From Acidobacteriaceae bacterium (GTDB taxonomy: Bacteria; Acidobacteriota; Terriglobia; Terriglobales; Acidobacteriaceae): 5,100 nt of DNA. The position numbers were made by a program, and so were the translations under genes. Location of the stretch: the NCBI GenBank assembly GCA_025929125.1, contig JAICMT010000150.1, forward strand, positions 1 to 5,100, given 5' to 3'. How positions within the stretch are numbered: position 1 is the stretch's first letter; each line of letters opens with the position of its first letter. The notes below the pieces were generated by a model. That model was given only the letters and a program-made list of their open reading frames with translations. It was not told where the DNA came from and ran no database searches. This document shows positions 1 to 5,100 of the stretch, in pieces.

Positions 1-687
1 GGCATTGGCGCGCACTTTCATAACCAGTGCGAGGAGATGTTCATCATTCTGGATGGTGAGGCACAGTTCACCATCGATAGCCGCACCTCGCTGCTGAAGG
101 GGCCGGCGGGGGCGCCGGCGCGGATCGGCCACTCGCATGCGATCTATAACTCGTCCGACAAGCCGGTGCAGTGGATGAACATCAACATCGGGCTGAACAA
201 GGACTTCTACGATGCGTTCAACCTCAACGACTCGCGGGTGAATGCGCCGCTGGATACGGTGCCGACGTTTATCCACATGCACCTGGACCGCGCGCTGCTG
301 AAGCCGGTATCGAACTTCCACGGAGGGACGGGCACGGTGCAGTATCGCCGGGCGCTGGACCCGAGCGTCTTCTACACGGCGTGGTCCTATGTGGATCATC
401 TGCTGATGCCTCCGGGGACGTCGATCGGCCCCGACACTCAGGCGGACATGAGCGAGGTGTATTACGTGTTGAGCGGGGATGGAACGGTGGCGCTGGGCGA
501 CCAGAGTTCGCCGATCCACACGGGAGATGCGGTGCCGGTGGCGCTGAATGAGAAGCACTCGTTCAAGAACACGGGAAGCGCTCCGCTGGAGTTCATGATC
601 TTTGGGATTGCGCGGGACGTGGCGGCGAAGAATGCCTATATGCTGTCGCCGGTGGGAACGACCGGAGTAGCCAGAACGGCTCAGTAG
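1..687 (+). CDS. Bicupin (two-domain cupin) protein, 5' end missing
   Basis: The frame is open from the first base, so the gene begins left of the window and 228 residues are visible. The ATG at position 37 is not the start, because the residues before it complete the first cupin motif. In visible numbering, H5-x-H7, E11/E12 and G19 form cupin motif 1, and G43, H46 and N50 form motif 2. These would make a normal metal site. A second cupin domain occupies roughly residues 125-200, with E152, G159 and H186...N190 in place. Its HxH pair is replaced by D145-T-Q147, so its metal site is altered or lost. Cupins of this architecture include dioxygenases, isomerases and sugar-binding proteins. The visible sequence does not decide the substrate, so no function is assigned. 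The gene ends with TAG and faces the minus-strand genes to its right. The cupin fold call is firm; the biochemical role is unknown. Confidence 0.9.
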   Translation, partial: GIGAHFHNQCEEMFIILDGEAQFTIDSRTSLLKGPAGAPARIGHSHAIYNSSDKPVQWMNINIGLNKDFYDAFNLNDSRVNAPLDTVPTFIHMHLDRALLKPVSNFHGGTGTVQYRRALDPSVFYTAWSYVDHLLMPPGTSIGPDTQADMSEVYYVLSGDGTVALGDQSSPIHTGDAVPVALNEKHSFKNTGSAPLEFMIFGIARDVAAKNAYMLSPVGTTGVARTAQ

Positions 688-710
688 GCTCGGGGTTGGA
701 GATTTGCGGA

Positions 711-743
711 GGCAGCCAGGCCGCTGAGTGCGGCTAGGCTGCC
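711..743. terminator. Strong hairpin between convergent genes, probable bidirectional terminator
   Basis: Outer arms GGCAGCC (711-717) and GGCTGCC (737-743) pair perfectly. Inside, GCCGC (720-724) pairs with GCGGC (730-734) around the loop TGAGT, with one A-A mismatch and one G-U pair between the two stems. The hairpin starts 23 bases after the bicupin stop codon. It also contains the last two codons and the stop codon of the small minus-strand ORF. Position and symmetry suit a terminator for transcripts from both sides. Neither strand has a T-run after the stem, so it is not a textbook intrinsic terminator and may act as a 3' end stabiliser instead. Confidence 0.5.
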
Positions 744-940
744 GTATCCTCGGTGGCGACATCCGGCACGATCGGCGCGGATTCAGCGGTGCGGAGCTCG
801 TGCTCCGCGATAGTGCGGACCACGTTGCTGCGTAAGCTACTTAGTGCAGAGGCCTTATCTTCCGAACCCTCGGATTGCTCCACGCGCCGGAGCGCAGAGC
901 GCATCAGCTCGGTGAGATTTGGGATATACCGACGCTTCAC
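734..940 (-). CDS. Small hypothetical protein, 68 aa, helical and charged
   Basis: I do not recognise this protein. It starts with GTG at 938-940. The frame is open further back to a stop at 1007-1009 but offers no better start there. An internal ATG at 902-904 (residue 13) is the alternative start. Neither has a clear Shine-Dalgarno sequence. The product begins MKRRYIPNLTELMRSALRR. It has a basic, probably alpha-helical segment over about residues 8-50 and an acidic, alanine- and proline-containing tail. It has no signal peptide, membrane segment or cysteine. By my count about 70 percent of codons end in G or C, which fits real coding in this genome. It is preceded by its own TTGACA box and a structured leader and ends inside a strong hairpin, which suggests a separate small transcription unit. 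A DNA- or protein-binding role is possible from its composition, but this is a guess. Spurious translation of intergenic DNA cannot be excluded. Confidence 0.5.
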   Translation of the reverse strand: MKRRYIPNLTELMRSALRRVEQSEGSEDKASALSSLRSNVVRTIAEHELRTAESAPIVPDVATEDTAA

Positions 941-969
941 ACGTGGATGGATGCAGAGGAGTGGATGTA

Positions 970-993
970 GGCTGCCCGACGGAAGGGCAAGCC
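970..993. other. Hairpin in the leader of the small minus-strand ORF
   Basis: On the plus strand GGCTGCCC (970-977) pairs with GGGC-A-AGCC (985-993), leaving one bulged A and the loop GACGGAA. Two further pairs (GT with AC) can form beyond an A-G mismatch. On the minus strand it lies about 30 bases before the GTG start of the small ORF, where it could structure the 5' leader. On the plus strand it is followed seven bases later by TTTTT (1001-1005), so it could also stop plus-strand read-through. No plus-strand gene lies directly upstream. The fold is visible; the function is inference. Confidence 0.3.
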
Positions 994-1032
994 GACGCGA
1001 TTTTTCCTACTTATTTGATGCAGCGGTGGAAA

Positions 1033-1049
1033 ATTGGTGGGATACCAAT
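1033..1049. promoter_or_regulatory. Operator-like perfect dyad ATTGGT-N5-ACCAAT
   Basis: ATTGGT (1033-1038) and ACCAAT (1044-1049) are perfect inverted copies separated by GGGAT. The dyad sits immediately downstream of a minus-strand TTGACA box, between it and the position where RNA polymerase would melt DNA, which is a typical repressor position. The half-site resembles GntR-family operators such as the UxuR/ExuR type (ATTGGTATACCAAT), but the spacer here is five bases instead of two, so that assignment is uncertain. It would control the small ORF ending at 734. Confidence 0.33.
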
Positions 1050-1054
1050 GTCAA
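1049..1054 (-). promoter_or_regulatory. -35 box TTGACA for the small minus-strand ORF
   Basis: The minus strand reads TTGACA, identical to the sigma-70 -35 consensus, about 110 bases before the GTG at 940. No convincing -10 hexamer follows at 16-18 bases. An AT-rich stretch (AAATAAGTA on the minus strand, near 1008-1016) lies further away. The assignment therefore rests on the -35 box, its position after a terminator and the adjoining dyad. Confidence 0.25.
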
Positions 1055-1073
1055 AAAGCCACATAGCTGGCCC
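1053..1073 (-). terminator. Probable intrinsic terminator of the GYD-VOC unit
   Basis: On the minus strand GCCA (1071-1068) pairs with TGGC (1061-1058) around the six-base loop GCTATG. Two G-U pairs can extend the stem outward, and TTTTT (1057-1053) follows directly. It begins about 27 bases after the VOC stop codon, the expected place. The stem is short, so termination may be partial. The final T residues also form the start of the TTGACA box of the next unit. Confidence 0.45.
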
Positions 1074-1099
1074 GAACACGCTATGCGTATGGCAGCAAG

Positions 1100-1930
1100 T
1101 TATCTTTGCGGGCTGGCAAACTCCAGCCAGATGCCGTGAGCGCTGGGCGGCGGCACCCACACCGCGCCCGGTTCGCATGGGTCCGCCGGTTGCATTGGGA
1201 CGTGGTTCTTGCTCAGTACGGATTTGAGCGTCTTTAGGCTGCGCACTTCAACCCGGGCGGCGATCACGTTTTCCGATGCAGACGGAACGAGATACACACG
1301 GCCTTCCGGAAGCAGGGCCATGCTGCCCTTGCGAGCGAGTATGGGATTGCAAAGAGCCACGGGCTGGACGGAGATCCCGAGATCGCGAAAGAGGGTATGC
1401 AGCGCCGGAGTGTCGCGTACCCAGAGTGCGGAGAGGCGAACCGCCGAATTCTGGTGGGCGAAGTGTTCGGGTTTGTCGGTTGGGGTCTTGTTTCTGCTGC
1501 CGAAGAAGAGTGGATGCAGCGGAGTGTCCGGGGGAAAGTCCAGAGTGCCTCCATCCTGTCTGAGGGGAAAACCGGAGGCATTGAGGCGAGCGATGAGTGA
1601 GGGGTGGTCCGGGGCGTAGAGACCAAAGTAGACGGGGCCTTCGCCGCTGCGCAGCTTTGCCCGGTACTCTGCGGTGAGCGCGTCGACGGCTGCGGGAGCG
1701 GTGATGAGTTCAATTTCGGTGCCGTCCGGAAATTTGACGTGAACGTTGCGAATGCCATCCGGATGCACGTGTCCCGACTTGATGGCGAATCCCATGGCGC
1801 GAAAATCCGCTTCGGCCTTTTGGAGATCCGCGACCACTACAGGAATGTGATCCAAGCCAACAACGAGCTGGCGGGGCGTCTGTGCGGCGGAGGCCGACGC
1901 CAGCGTCAAGAGCAGGATGAACCATGCCAA
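1100..1930 (-). CDS. Exported VOC-superfamily (glyoxalase-like) protein
   Basis: The product has 276 residues. The start is TTG at 1928-1930; the only other candidate in this frame is CTG one codon earlier, since no ATG or GTG occurs between there and the upstream stop. Residues 1-16 form a hydrophobic signal peptide ending in an SAA cleavage-type site before Q17, although the first residues lack a basic charge. The mature part is a two-module vicinal oxygen chelate fold. Module 1 (about 23-80) contains LDHIPVVVADL, GF and the HPDG..N pattern typical of the Glyoxalase_3-like group. H28 and E74 sit where that fold places metal ligands. In module 2 (about 163-275) E270 is in place, but no histidine occupies the position equivalent to H28; H265 is nearby. 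The substrate is unknown: the fold serves lyases, dioxygenases and resistance proteins. The gene follows the GYD gene by 22 bases, so the two are probably co-transcribed. Fold and export are well supported; catalysis is not established. Confidence 0.88.
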   Translation of the reverse strand: MAWFILLLTLASASAAQTPRQLVVGLDHIPVVVADLQKAEADFRAMGFAIKSGHVHPDGIRNVHVKFPDGTEIELITAPAAVDALTAEYRAKLRSGEGPVYFGLYAPDHPSLIARLNASGFPLRQDGGTLDFPPDTPLHPLFFGSRNKTPTDKPEHFAHQNSAVRLSALWVRDTPALHTLFRDLGISVQPVALCNPILARKGSMALLPEGRVYLVPSASENVIAARVEVRSLKTLKSVLSKNHVPMQPADPCEPGAVWVPPPSAHGIWLEFASPQR

Positions 1931-1941
1931 CAGAGTGATGG

Positions 1942-1949
1942 TCCCCTTC
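1942..1949 (-). promoter_or_regulatory. Ribosome binding site GAAGGGGA deciding the VOC start
   Basis: The minus strand reads GAAGGGGA just after the GYD stop codon, close to the Shine-Dalgarno core. It lies 11 bases before the TTG at 1930 and 8 bases before the in-frame CTG at 1933. This purine block in a short gene junction supports translation starting here with a rare start codon. The spacing leaves TTG versus CTG open, and TTG is preferred on general start-codon frequency. Confidence 0.45.
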
Positions 1950-1952
1950 GCG

Positions 1953-2276
1953 CTATTTTGGCGGTTTGTAGCCCAGGGTGTCCGCCTGCTTCATCGCGGC
2001 GATGCCTTCCTGCACGCTGAGCAACGCGGTGGTCTTGAATTTGGTGAATGCGCCGCTGGAGCTGACGGCCATGGCGCAGGCGGCCATATCCACTGCGGAG
2101 GCACCCTCGATGATGATGACAGCGTCGTAGTCGCCAAACGCAAACCAGCTCCCGACCAGCTTGCCGCCGAGCTTGTTCGCCAGTTTGCTGATGACTTCGG
2201 TGCGGTCCGTGGGTTTCTTGATGAAGCCGGCCAGGGTCGTGGGAGAGTAAGAGAGCTGAATCATGTAACTGGGCAT
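1953..2276 (-). CDS. GYD domain-containing protein
   Basis: The product has 107 residues starting MPSYMIQLSYSP, which matches the usual beginning of GYD proteins (PF08734). The frame is open for 18 more codons upstream, but that extension (MYDGCHLRV...) does not resemble the family and runs through the promoter region, so ATG 2274-2276 is chosen. The name-giving motif is at G48-D49-Y50 (FGDYDAV), followed by the hydrophobic strand VIIIEG. The rest predicts as a ferredoxin-like alpha-beta fold, as in dimeric alpha-beta barrel proteins. There is no signal peptide, so it is probably cytoplasmic. A weak AGGT lies about eight bases before the start. GYD proteins are widespread small proteins with no settled biochemical role, and none is proposed here. 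The gene is first in a likely two-gene unit with the exported VOC protein and is divergent from the GH57 gene. The family call is firm. Confidence 0.92.
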   Translation of the reverse strand: MPSYMIQLSYSPTTLAGFIKKPTDRTEVISKLANKLGGKLVGSWFAFGDYDAVIIIEGASAVDMAACAMAVSSSGAFTKFKTTALLSVQEGIAAMKQADTLGYKPPK

Positions 2277-2311
2277 GGCGCGTACCTGCACGGTTGGAGT
2301 AGCGACGCGAA

Positions 2312-2324
2312 GATGGCAGCCATC
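2312..2324. promoter_or_regulatory. Operator-like dyad GATGGC-A-GCCATC
   Basis: GATGGC (2312-2317) and GCCATC (2319-2324) are perfect inverted copies around a single A. The dyad overlaps the downstream edge of the candidate minus-strand -10 box and the likely transcription start of the GYD gene, where a bound protein would block initiation. A role on the GH57 side is also possible because the region is shared. A chance dyad of this length cannot be excluded. Confidence 0.3.
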
Positions 2325-2327
2325 ATA
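2322..2327 (-). promoter_or_regulatory. -10 box TATGAT for the GYD-VOC unit
   Basis: The minus strand reads TATGAT, five of six matches to TATAAT, with TG directly before it. It would give a transcript starting near 2315 and a leader of about 40 bases before the ATG at 2276. The -35 region at 17 bases spacing (TCCAAC) is poor, so the promoter may rely on the TG extension, an activator or another sigma factor. Confidence 0.33.
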
Positions 2328-2398
2328 CACGGGCGCTCCGCCGCGTTGGAGGCGAGTGCGCGGCTACGTGCAGCACAGGTTTCCGTTAGCATTTAGCT

Positions 2399-4921
2399 GT
2401 GTCCAGCGCGAAGGCGAGAAGCAGAGTCCAGAAACAACCCGCGGCGACGTCGAACCGCTTCATTTGCGTGCATGGGCACTTCTACCAGCCGCCACGCGAG
2501 AATCCGTGGCTGGAAACGGTGGAGGTGCAGGACTCAGCCGCGCCGTATCACGACTGGAATGACCGGATTGCGGCGGAGTGCTATGCGCCGAACGGGGCTG
2601 CGCGCATCACCAACCAGGCGAATGAGATCGTCCGGATCGTGAACAACTACTCGCGCATGAGCTTCAACTTCGGGCCGACGCTGCTGAGTTGGCTGGCCGA
2701 ACTGGCGCCGCGCACGTATCGCATGATTCTGGATGCGGACAAGGCCAGTGCGCAGCGCTACAGCGGCCACGGCTCCGCGATCGCGCAGGTGTACAACCAC
2801 ATGATCCTGCCGCTGGCGAGCCGGCGCGATTCCATTACCCAGATCCGCTGGGGGATTGCGGACTTTGAGCACCGCTTTGGGCGAAAACCGGAAGGCATGT
2901 GGCTGGCGGAGACGGCGGTGAACCGCGCCACGCTGGACCTGATGGCAGCCGAGGGCATTCGCTTCACGATTCTGGCGCCAAGTCAGTGCGCCCGGATTCG
3001 GCCTCGGGGCTCAGAGGACTGGAACTGGACGGCGACTCCCAACGACATGGTGGATACGCGTCACCCCTACCTGGTGAATCTGGATGAGGGGCGCAGTATC
3101 GCCGTCTTCTTTTATGACGGGCCCACCTCGCGGGCGATTGCGTTTGAGGGGCTGCTGAACTCCGGTGAAAGCTTCGGCCGGCGGCTGCTGGACGGCTTGC
3201 GCCCGGGCGACAGTAAGCCGCAGCTCTCGCACGTGGCGACGGATGGCGAATCCTACGGTCACCATCACCGCTACGGCGAGATGGCGCTGGCCTATGGCAT
3301 GCACTGGCTGGAGGCCAACGGCCACGCACGACTGACCAACTACGGCGAGTTTCTGGCAAGCTTCCCGCCGGAGTGGGAGGCCGAGGTGGCGGAGGACACG
3401 TCCTGGTCCTGCTCGCATGGCATTGAGCGCTGGCGCTCGGACTGCGGCTGCAATGGCGGACGGCCCGGCTGCAACCAGCAGTGGCGCGCGCCGCTGCGCG
3501 AGGCGCTGGACATGCTGCGCGATGAGACGGCGCCCCTGGCCCAGGCCTATTCTGCGTCGCTCTTTAACAATCTGTGGGCCGCGCGCGACGCCTATATCCA
3601 CGTGATGCTGGATCGCACCCCGGCGACGGTGGACGGATTTTTTGAACGGCATGGCACGCGCACGCTGTCGGAGGAAGAACGCGTAGCGGCGCTGGAGCTG
3701 ATGGAGCTGGAGCGGCACGCACAGTTGATGTATACCTCGTGCGGCTGGTTCTTTGACGAGGTTTCCGGGATCGAGACGGTGCAGATCATCGCCTATGCGG
3801 GGCGCGTGCTGCAGCTCGCGGCGAAGCTGTTTGGCGAGCCGGGAGCGGCGCTCGAACCGCGCTTTCTCGATATTCTCGCTCGCGCGAAATCCAACCTGCC
3901 GGAGGCGGGAGACGGCGCCGAGCTCTATCGCAAACACGTGCTCAACATCCGAGTGAACCTGGAGCAGGTGGCCGCGCATTACGCCATCAGCTCCGTATTC
4001 CGCACCTATCCGGATGACAGTGAACTGTTCTGCTTCGACGTACACCGCTCCGCCTATGAGTCGCTGGCCTCCGGCCGTGGGAAGACGGTGCTGGGGCGGG
4101 CGTCCATCCGCTCTCGGATTACCGGCGAGGTAGAAAATCTGTGCTTTGCGGTGCTGCATCTGGGGGATCAGAACCTTTCTGCCGCGGTGCGGCGGATGTG
4201 CGGTGAGAATCCGGAGGAGATCGCCGGCTTCGATGGACTCGCAGGCGAGGTGCGGGCCGCGGTGCGCCGCGCCAACCTGCCCGAGGTCATCCGGGTCATC
4301 GACCGCTACTTCGGCACGATGGGCTACTCGCTCACCTCGCTGTTTTCCGATGAGCAGCACCGGATTCTGCGGACGATCCTGGACCGCACTGTCGCCGAGA
4401 TGGAAGACTCGCTGCGCAAGATCTACGAGGACCACACCTCGCTGTTGCGCTTCCTGACGGAGTCGGGGATTGCCGCGCCGCCCGCACTGGCGGTGGCCGC
4501 CAACTTCGCCATCAACTCCAGCCTGCGGCGGGCGATTGAGGCGGAGCCCTTTGATTCCAACGAGATCCATTCGCTGCTGGCGCGTGCGGCGTCGGATCAG
4601 GTGGCGCTTGACTCCGCCAACCTGAGCTTTGCCGCCGGACAGCGCATGAAGCGGACCATGGTGCAACTGGAGGCGGCGGCCGAGGCCGATCGGGCGATGA
4701 AAGGCGCGGTGCAGACCGCGCTTACCGTTGCAACGACGCTCCGGACCCTGCCCTTCGATGTGAACCTGTGGCAGGCGCAGAACATCTGGAACGACCTGTT
4801 CCGGCGCAGCGATAAGGATTACTGGTCGCCGGAGTGGAAGCTGCTGTTTAAGAAGCTGGGGGAGGCTCTGTACATCTCCGTGGACGAGCTGGTCACGGAA
4901 GAGGGCGTCCCTGCCTTTTAG
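2399..4921 (+). CDS. Glycoside hydrolase family 57 protein with DUF3536 region
   Basis: The product has 840 residues, the usual size for GH57 proteins carrying DUF3536 (PF12055). The catalytic domain covers about residues 20-325. HGHFYQPPRENPW (25-37) is the first conserved region. GMWLAE (166-171) carries the expected nucleophile E171, and ATDGESYGHH (280-289) carries the expected acid D282, so the enzyme looks active. SWSCSHGIERWRSDCGC (335-351) with C358 forms a cysteine-rich segment after the catalytic domain. DUF3536 fills most of the rest, including the marker TSCGWFFDEVSGIE (446-459). GH57 enzymes are retaining alpha-glucan hydrolases, transferases or branching enzymes; which activity applies here is not decidable. 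No signal peptide is present, so cytoplasmic glucan is the likely substrate. The start is GTG at 2399: an in-frame TAG lies 12 bases upstream and the next usable start falls inside the first conserved region. No Shine-Dalgarno sequence is evident. The first 20 residues are basic and probably disordered. Confidence 0.95.
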   Translation: MSSAKARSRVQKQPAATSNRFICVHGHFYQPPRENPWLETVEVQDSAAPYHDWNDRIAAECYAPNGAARITNQANEIVRIVNNYSRMSFNFGPTLLSWLAELAPRTYRMILDADKASAQRYSGHGSAIAQVYNHMILPLASRRDSITQIRWGIADFEHRFGRKPEGMWLAETAVNRATLDLMAAEGIRFTILAPSQCARIRPRGSEDWNWTATPNDMVDTRHPYLVNLDEGRSIAVFFYDGPTSRAIAFEGLLNSGESFGRRLLDGLRPGDSKPQLSHVATDGESYGHHHRYGEMALAYGMHWLEANGHARLTNYGEFLASFPPEWEAEVAEDTSWSCSHGIERWRSDCGCNGGRPGCNQQWRAPLREALDMLRDETAPLAQAYSASLFNNLWAARDAYIHVMLDRTPATVDGFFERHGTRTLSEEERVAALELMELERHAQLMYTSCGWFFDEVSGIETVQIIAYAGRVLQLAAKLFGEPGAALEPRFLDILARAKSNLPEAGDGAELYRKHVLNIRVNLEQVAAHYAISSVFRTYPDDSELFCFDVHRSAYESLASGRGKTVLGRASIRSRITGEVENLCFAVLHLGDQNLSAAVRRMCGENPEEIAGFDGLAGEVRAAVRRANLPEVIRVIDRYFGTMGYSLTSLFSDEQHRILRTILDRTVAEMEDSLRKIYEDHTSLLRFLTESGIAAPPALAVAANFAINSSLRRAIEAEPFDSNEIHSLLARAASDQVALDSANLSFAAGQRMKRTMVQLEAAAEADRAMKGAVQTALTVATTLRTLPFDVNLWQAQNIWNDLFRRSDKDYWSPEWKLLFKKLGEALYISVDELVTEEGVPAF

Positions 4922-4935
4922 CTCGGCGGCACACG

Positions 4936-4967
4936 AATCGCACCCGGCCGGCTGCCTGAGGTGCATT
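4936..4967 (+). terminator. Possible hairpin terminator after the GH57 gene
   Basis: GCACC (4940-4944) pairs with GGTGC (4960-4964), and AAT (4936-4938) pairs with ATT (4965-4967) across a bulged C. GGC (4946-4948) and GCC (4954-4956) can pair inside. It starts 15 bases after the GH57 stop codon. No T-run follows, so intrinsic termination is uncertain. Confidence 0.3.
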
Positions 4968-4998
4968 CAGAAAGATGGACCAAATTCATCTTCTCTGA

Positions 4999-5026
4999 TT
5001 GACAAAACTGCTTTCCCTGCCACACT
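4999..5026 (+). promoter_or_regulatory. Candidate sigma-70 promoter for a gene beyond the right edge
   Basis: TTGACA at 4999-5004 matches the -35 consensus exactly and lies in a locally AT-richer stretch (4969-5040) unlike the coding DNA. The -10 is weak: CACACT at 5021-5026 after a 16-base spacer keeps the key A at position 2 and T at position 6. The first ATG downstream is at 5089-5091 (ATG CTC GTG GCC), with only a weak purine tract before it. A gene starting there would be almost entirely outside the window. Confidence 0.3.
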
Positions 5027-5100
5027 GTAGAGAACAATTTGCACCGGGGACCCGCGTTCGTATCTCAGGCCCCGAGTCGCACGGGAACATGCTCGTGGCC

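Larger units (their letters stand above)
2277..2398. promoter_or_regulatory. Divergent intergenic promoter region
   Basis: These 122 bases separate the starts of the minus-strand GYD gene and the plus-strand GH57 gene, so promoters for both should lie here. A recognisable -10 box is seen only for the minus strand. I found no convincing -35/-10 pair for the GH57 gene. Short runs of relative AT-richness occur near 2322-2330 and 2380-2396. Apart from a 13-base dyad I see no repeat or RNA structure of note. Confidence 0.55.

Noticed and set aside
37..687. Bicupin starting at ATG 37
   Set aside because: Codons 1-12 of the window already encode H-x-H and the Glu of cupin motif 1, so the true start is further left.
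753..1139. Plus-strand 128-codon frame across the small ORF and the control region
   Set aside because: It overlaps the VOC 3' end, the terminator and both hairpins, and its translation shows no domain-like pattern. The opposite-strand ORF is more coding-like.
2277..2330. Upstream extension of the GYD frame by 18 codons
   Set aside because: The added residues do not fit GYD proteins, whose N-terminus matches MPSYMIQL, and the extension would cover the promoter and dyad.
1604..2396. Plus-strand frames 1604-2020 and 1917-2396
   Set aside because: They are antisense to the VOC and GYD genes and show no recognisable features.
3011..4966. Minus-strand open frame of 651 codons opposite the GH57 gene
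   Set aside because: It lies almost wholly antisense to a firmly identified gene, and its composition (rich in Arg, His, Gln, Gly) is typical of the reverse of GC-biased codons.
5089..5100. Start of a gene at ATG 5089
   Set aside because: Only four codons are visible and the ribosome site is weak, so it is not listed as a gene.
1..5100. CRISPR arrays, IS ends, tRNA/rRNA genes, toxin-antitoxin or defence genes
   Set aside because: No regularly spaced repeats, terminal inverted repeats with a transposase, RNA gene signatures or relevant protein families were seen.

Overview
The window is GC-rich DNA carrying five protein-coding genes, one of them cut by the left edge, with compact intergenic regions. 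The gene set (a GH57/DUF3536 glycosidase, a GYD-domain protein, an exported glyoxalase-fold protein and a bicupin), the strong G/C preference at third codon positions and the use of GTG and TTG starts fit a soil-type Acidobacteriota (Terriglobia-like) chromosome. That assignment is an inference from gene style. No rRNA or other taxonomic marker is present.

Layout: (1) Positions 1-687, plus strand: the 3' part of a bicupin gene. (2) 688-1099: a strong hairpin at 711-743, a small minus-strand ORF of 68 codons (734-940), and a short control region (941-1099). That region holds a hairpin, a TTGACA box, a perfect dyad and a likely terminator for the genes arriving from the right. (3) 1100-2276, minus strand: a two-gene unit, GYD-domain protein followed 22 bases later by a secreted VOC/glyoxalase-fold protein. 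(4) 2277-2398: a 122-base divergent promoter region. (5) 2399-4921, plus strand: an 840-residue GH57 glycosidase with a C-terminal DUF3536 region. (6) 4922-5100: intergenic DNA with a possible terminator and an excellent -35 box, probably the promoter area of a gene lying beyond the right edge.

The GH57 protein has the hallmark sequence regions of an active alpha-glucan enzyme and no export signal, so it probably acts on cytoplasmic storage or maltodextrin-type glucan. The GYD and VOC genes look co-transcribed, away from the GH57 gene. Nothing in the sequence links them to glucan metabolism except a shared promoter region.

I looked for CRISPR arrays, IS ends, tRNA/rRNA genes, toxin-antitoxin pairs, phage and defence genes and found none. 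This is mostly an ordinary chromosomal region. The parts least explained by known families are the small minus-strand ORF with its structured upstream region, the two operator-like dyads, and the GYD-VOC pairing.
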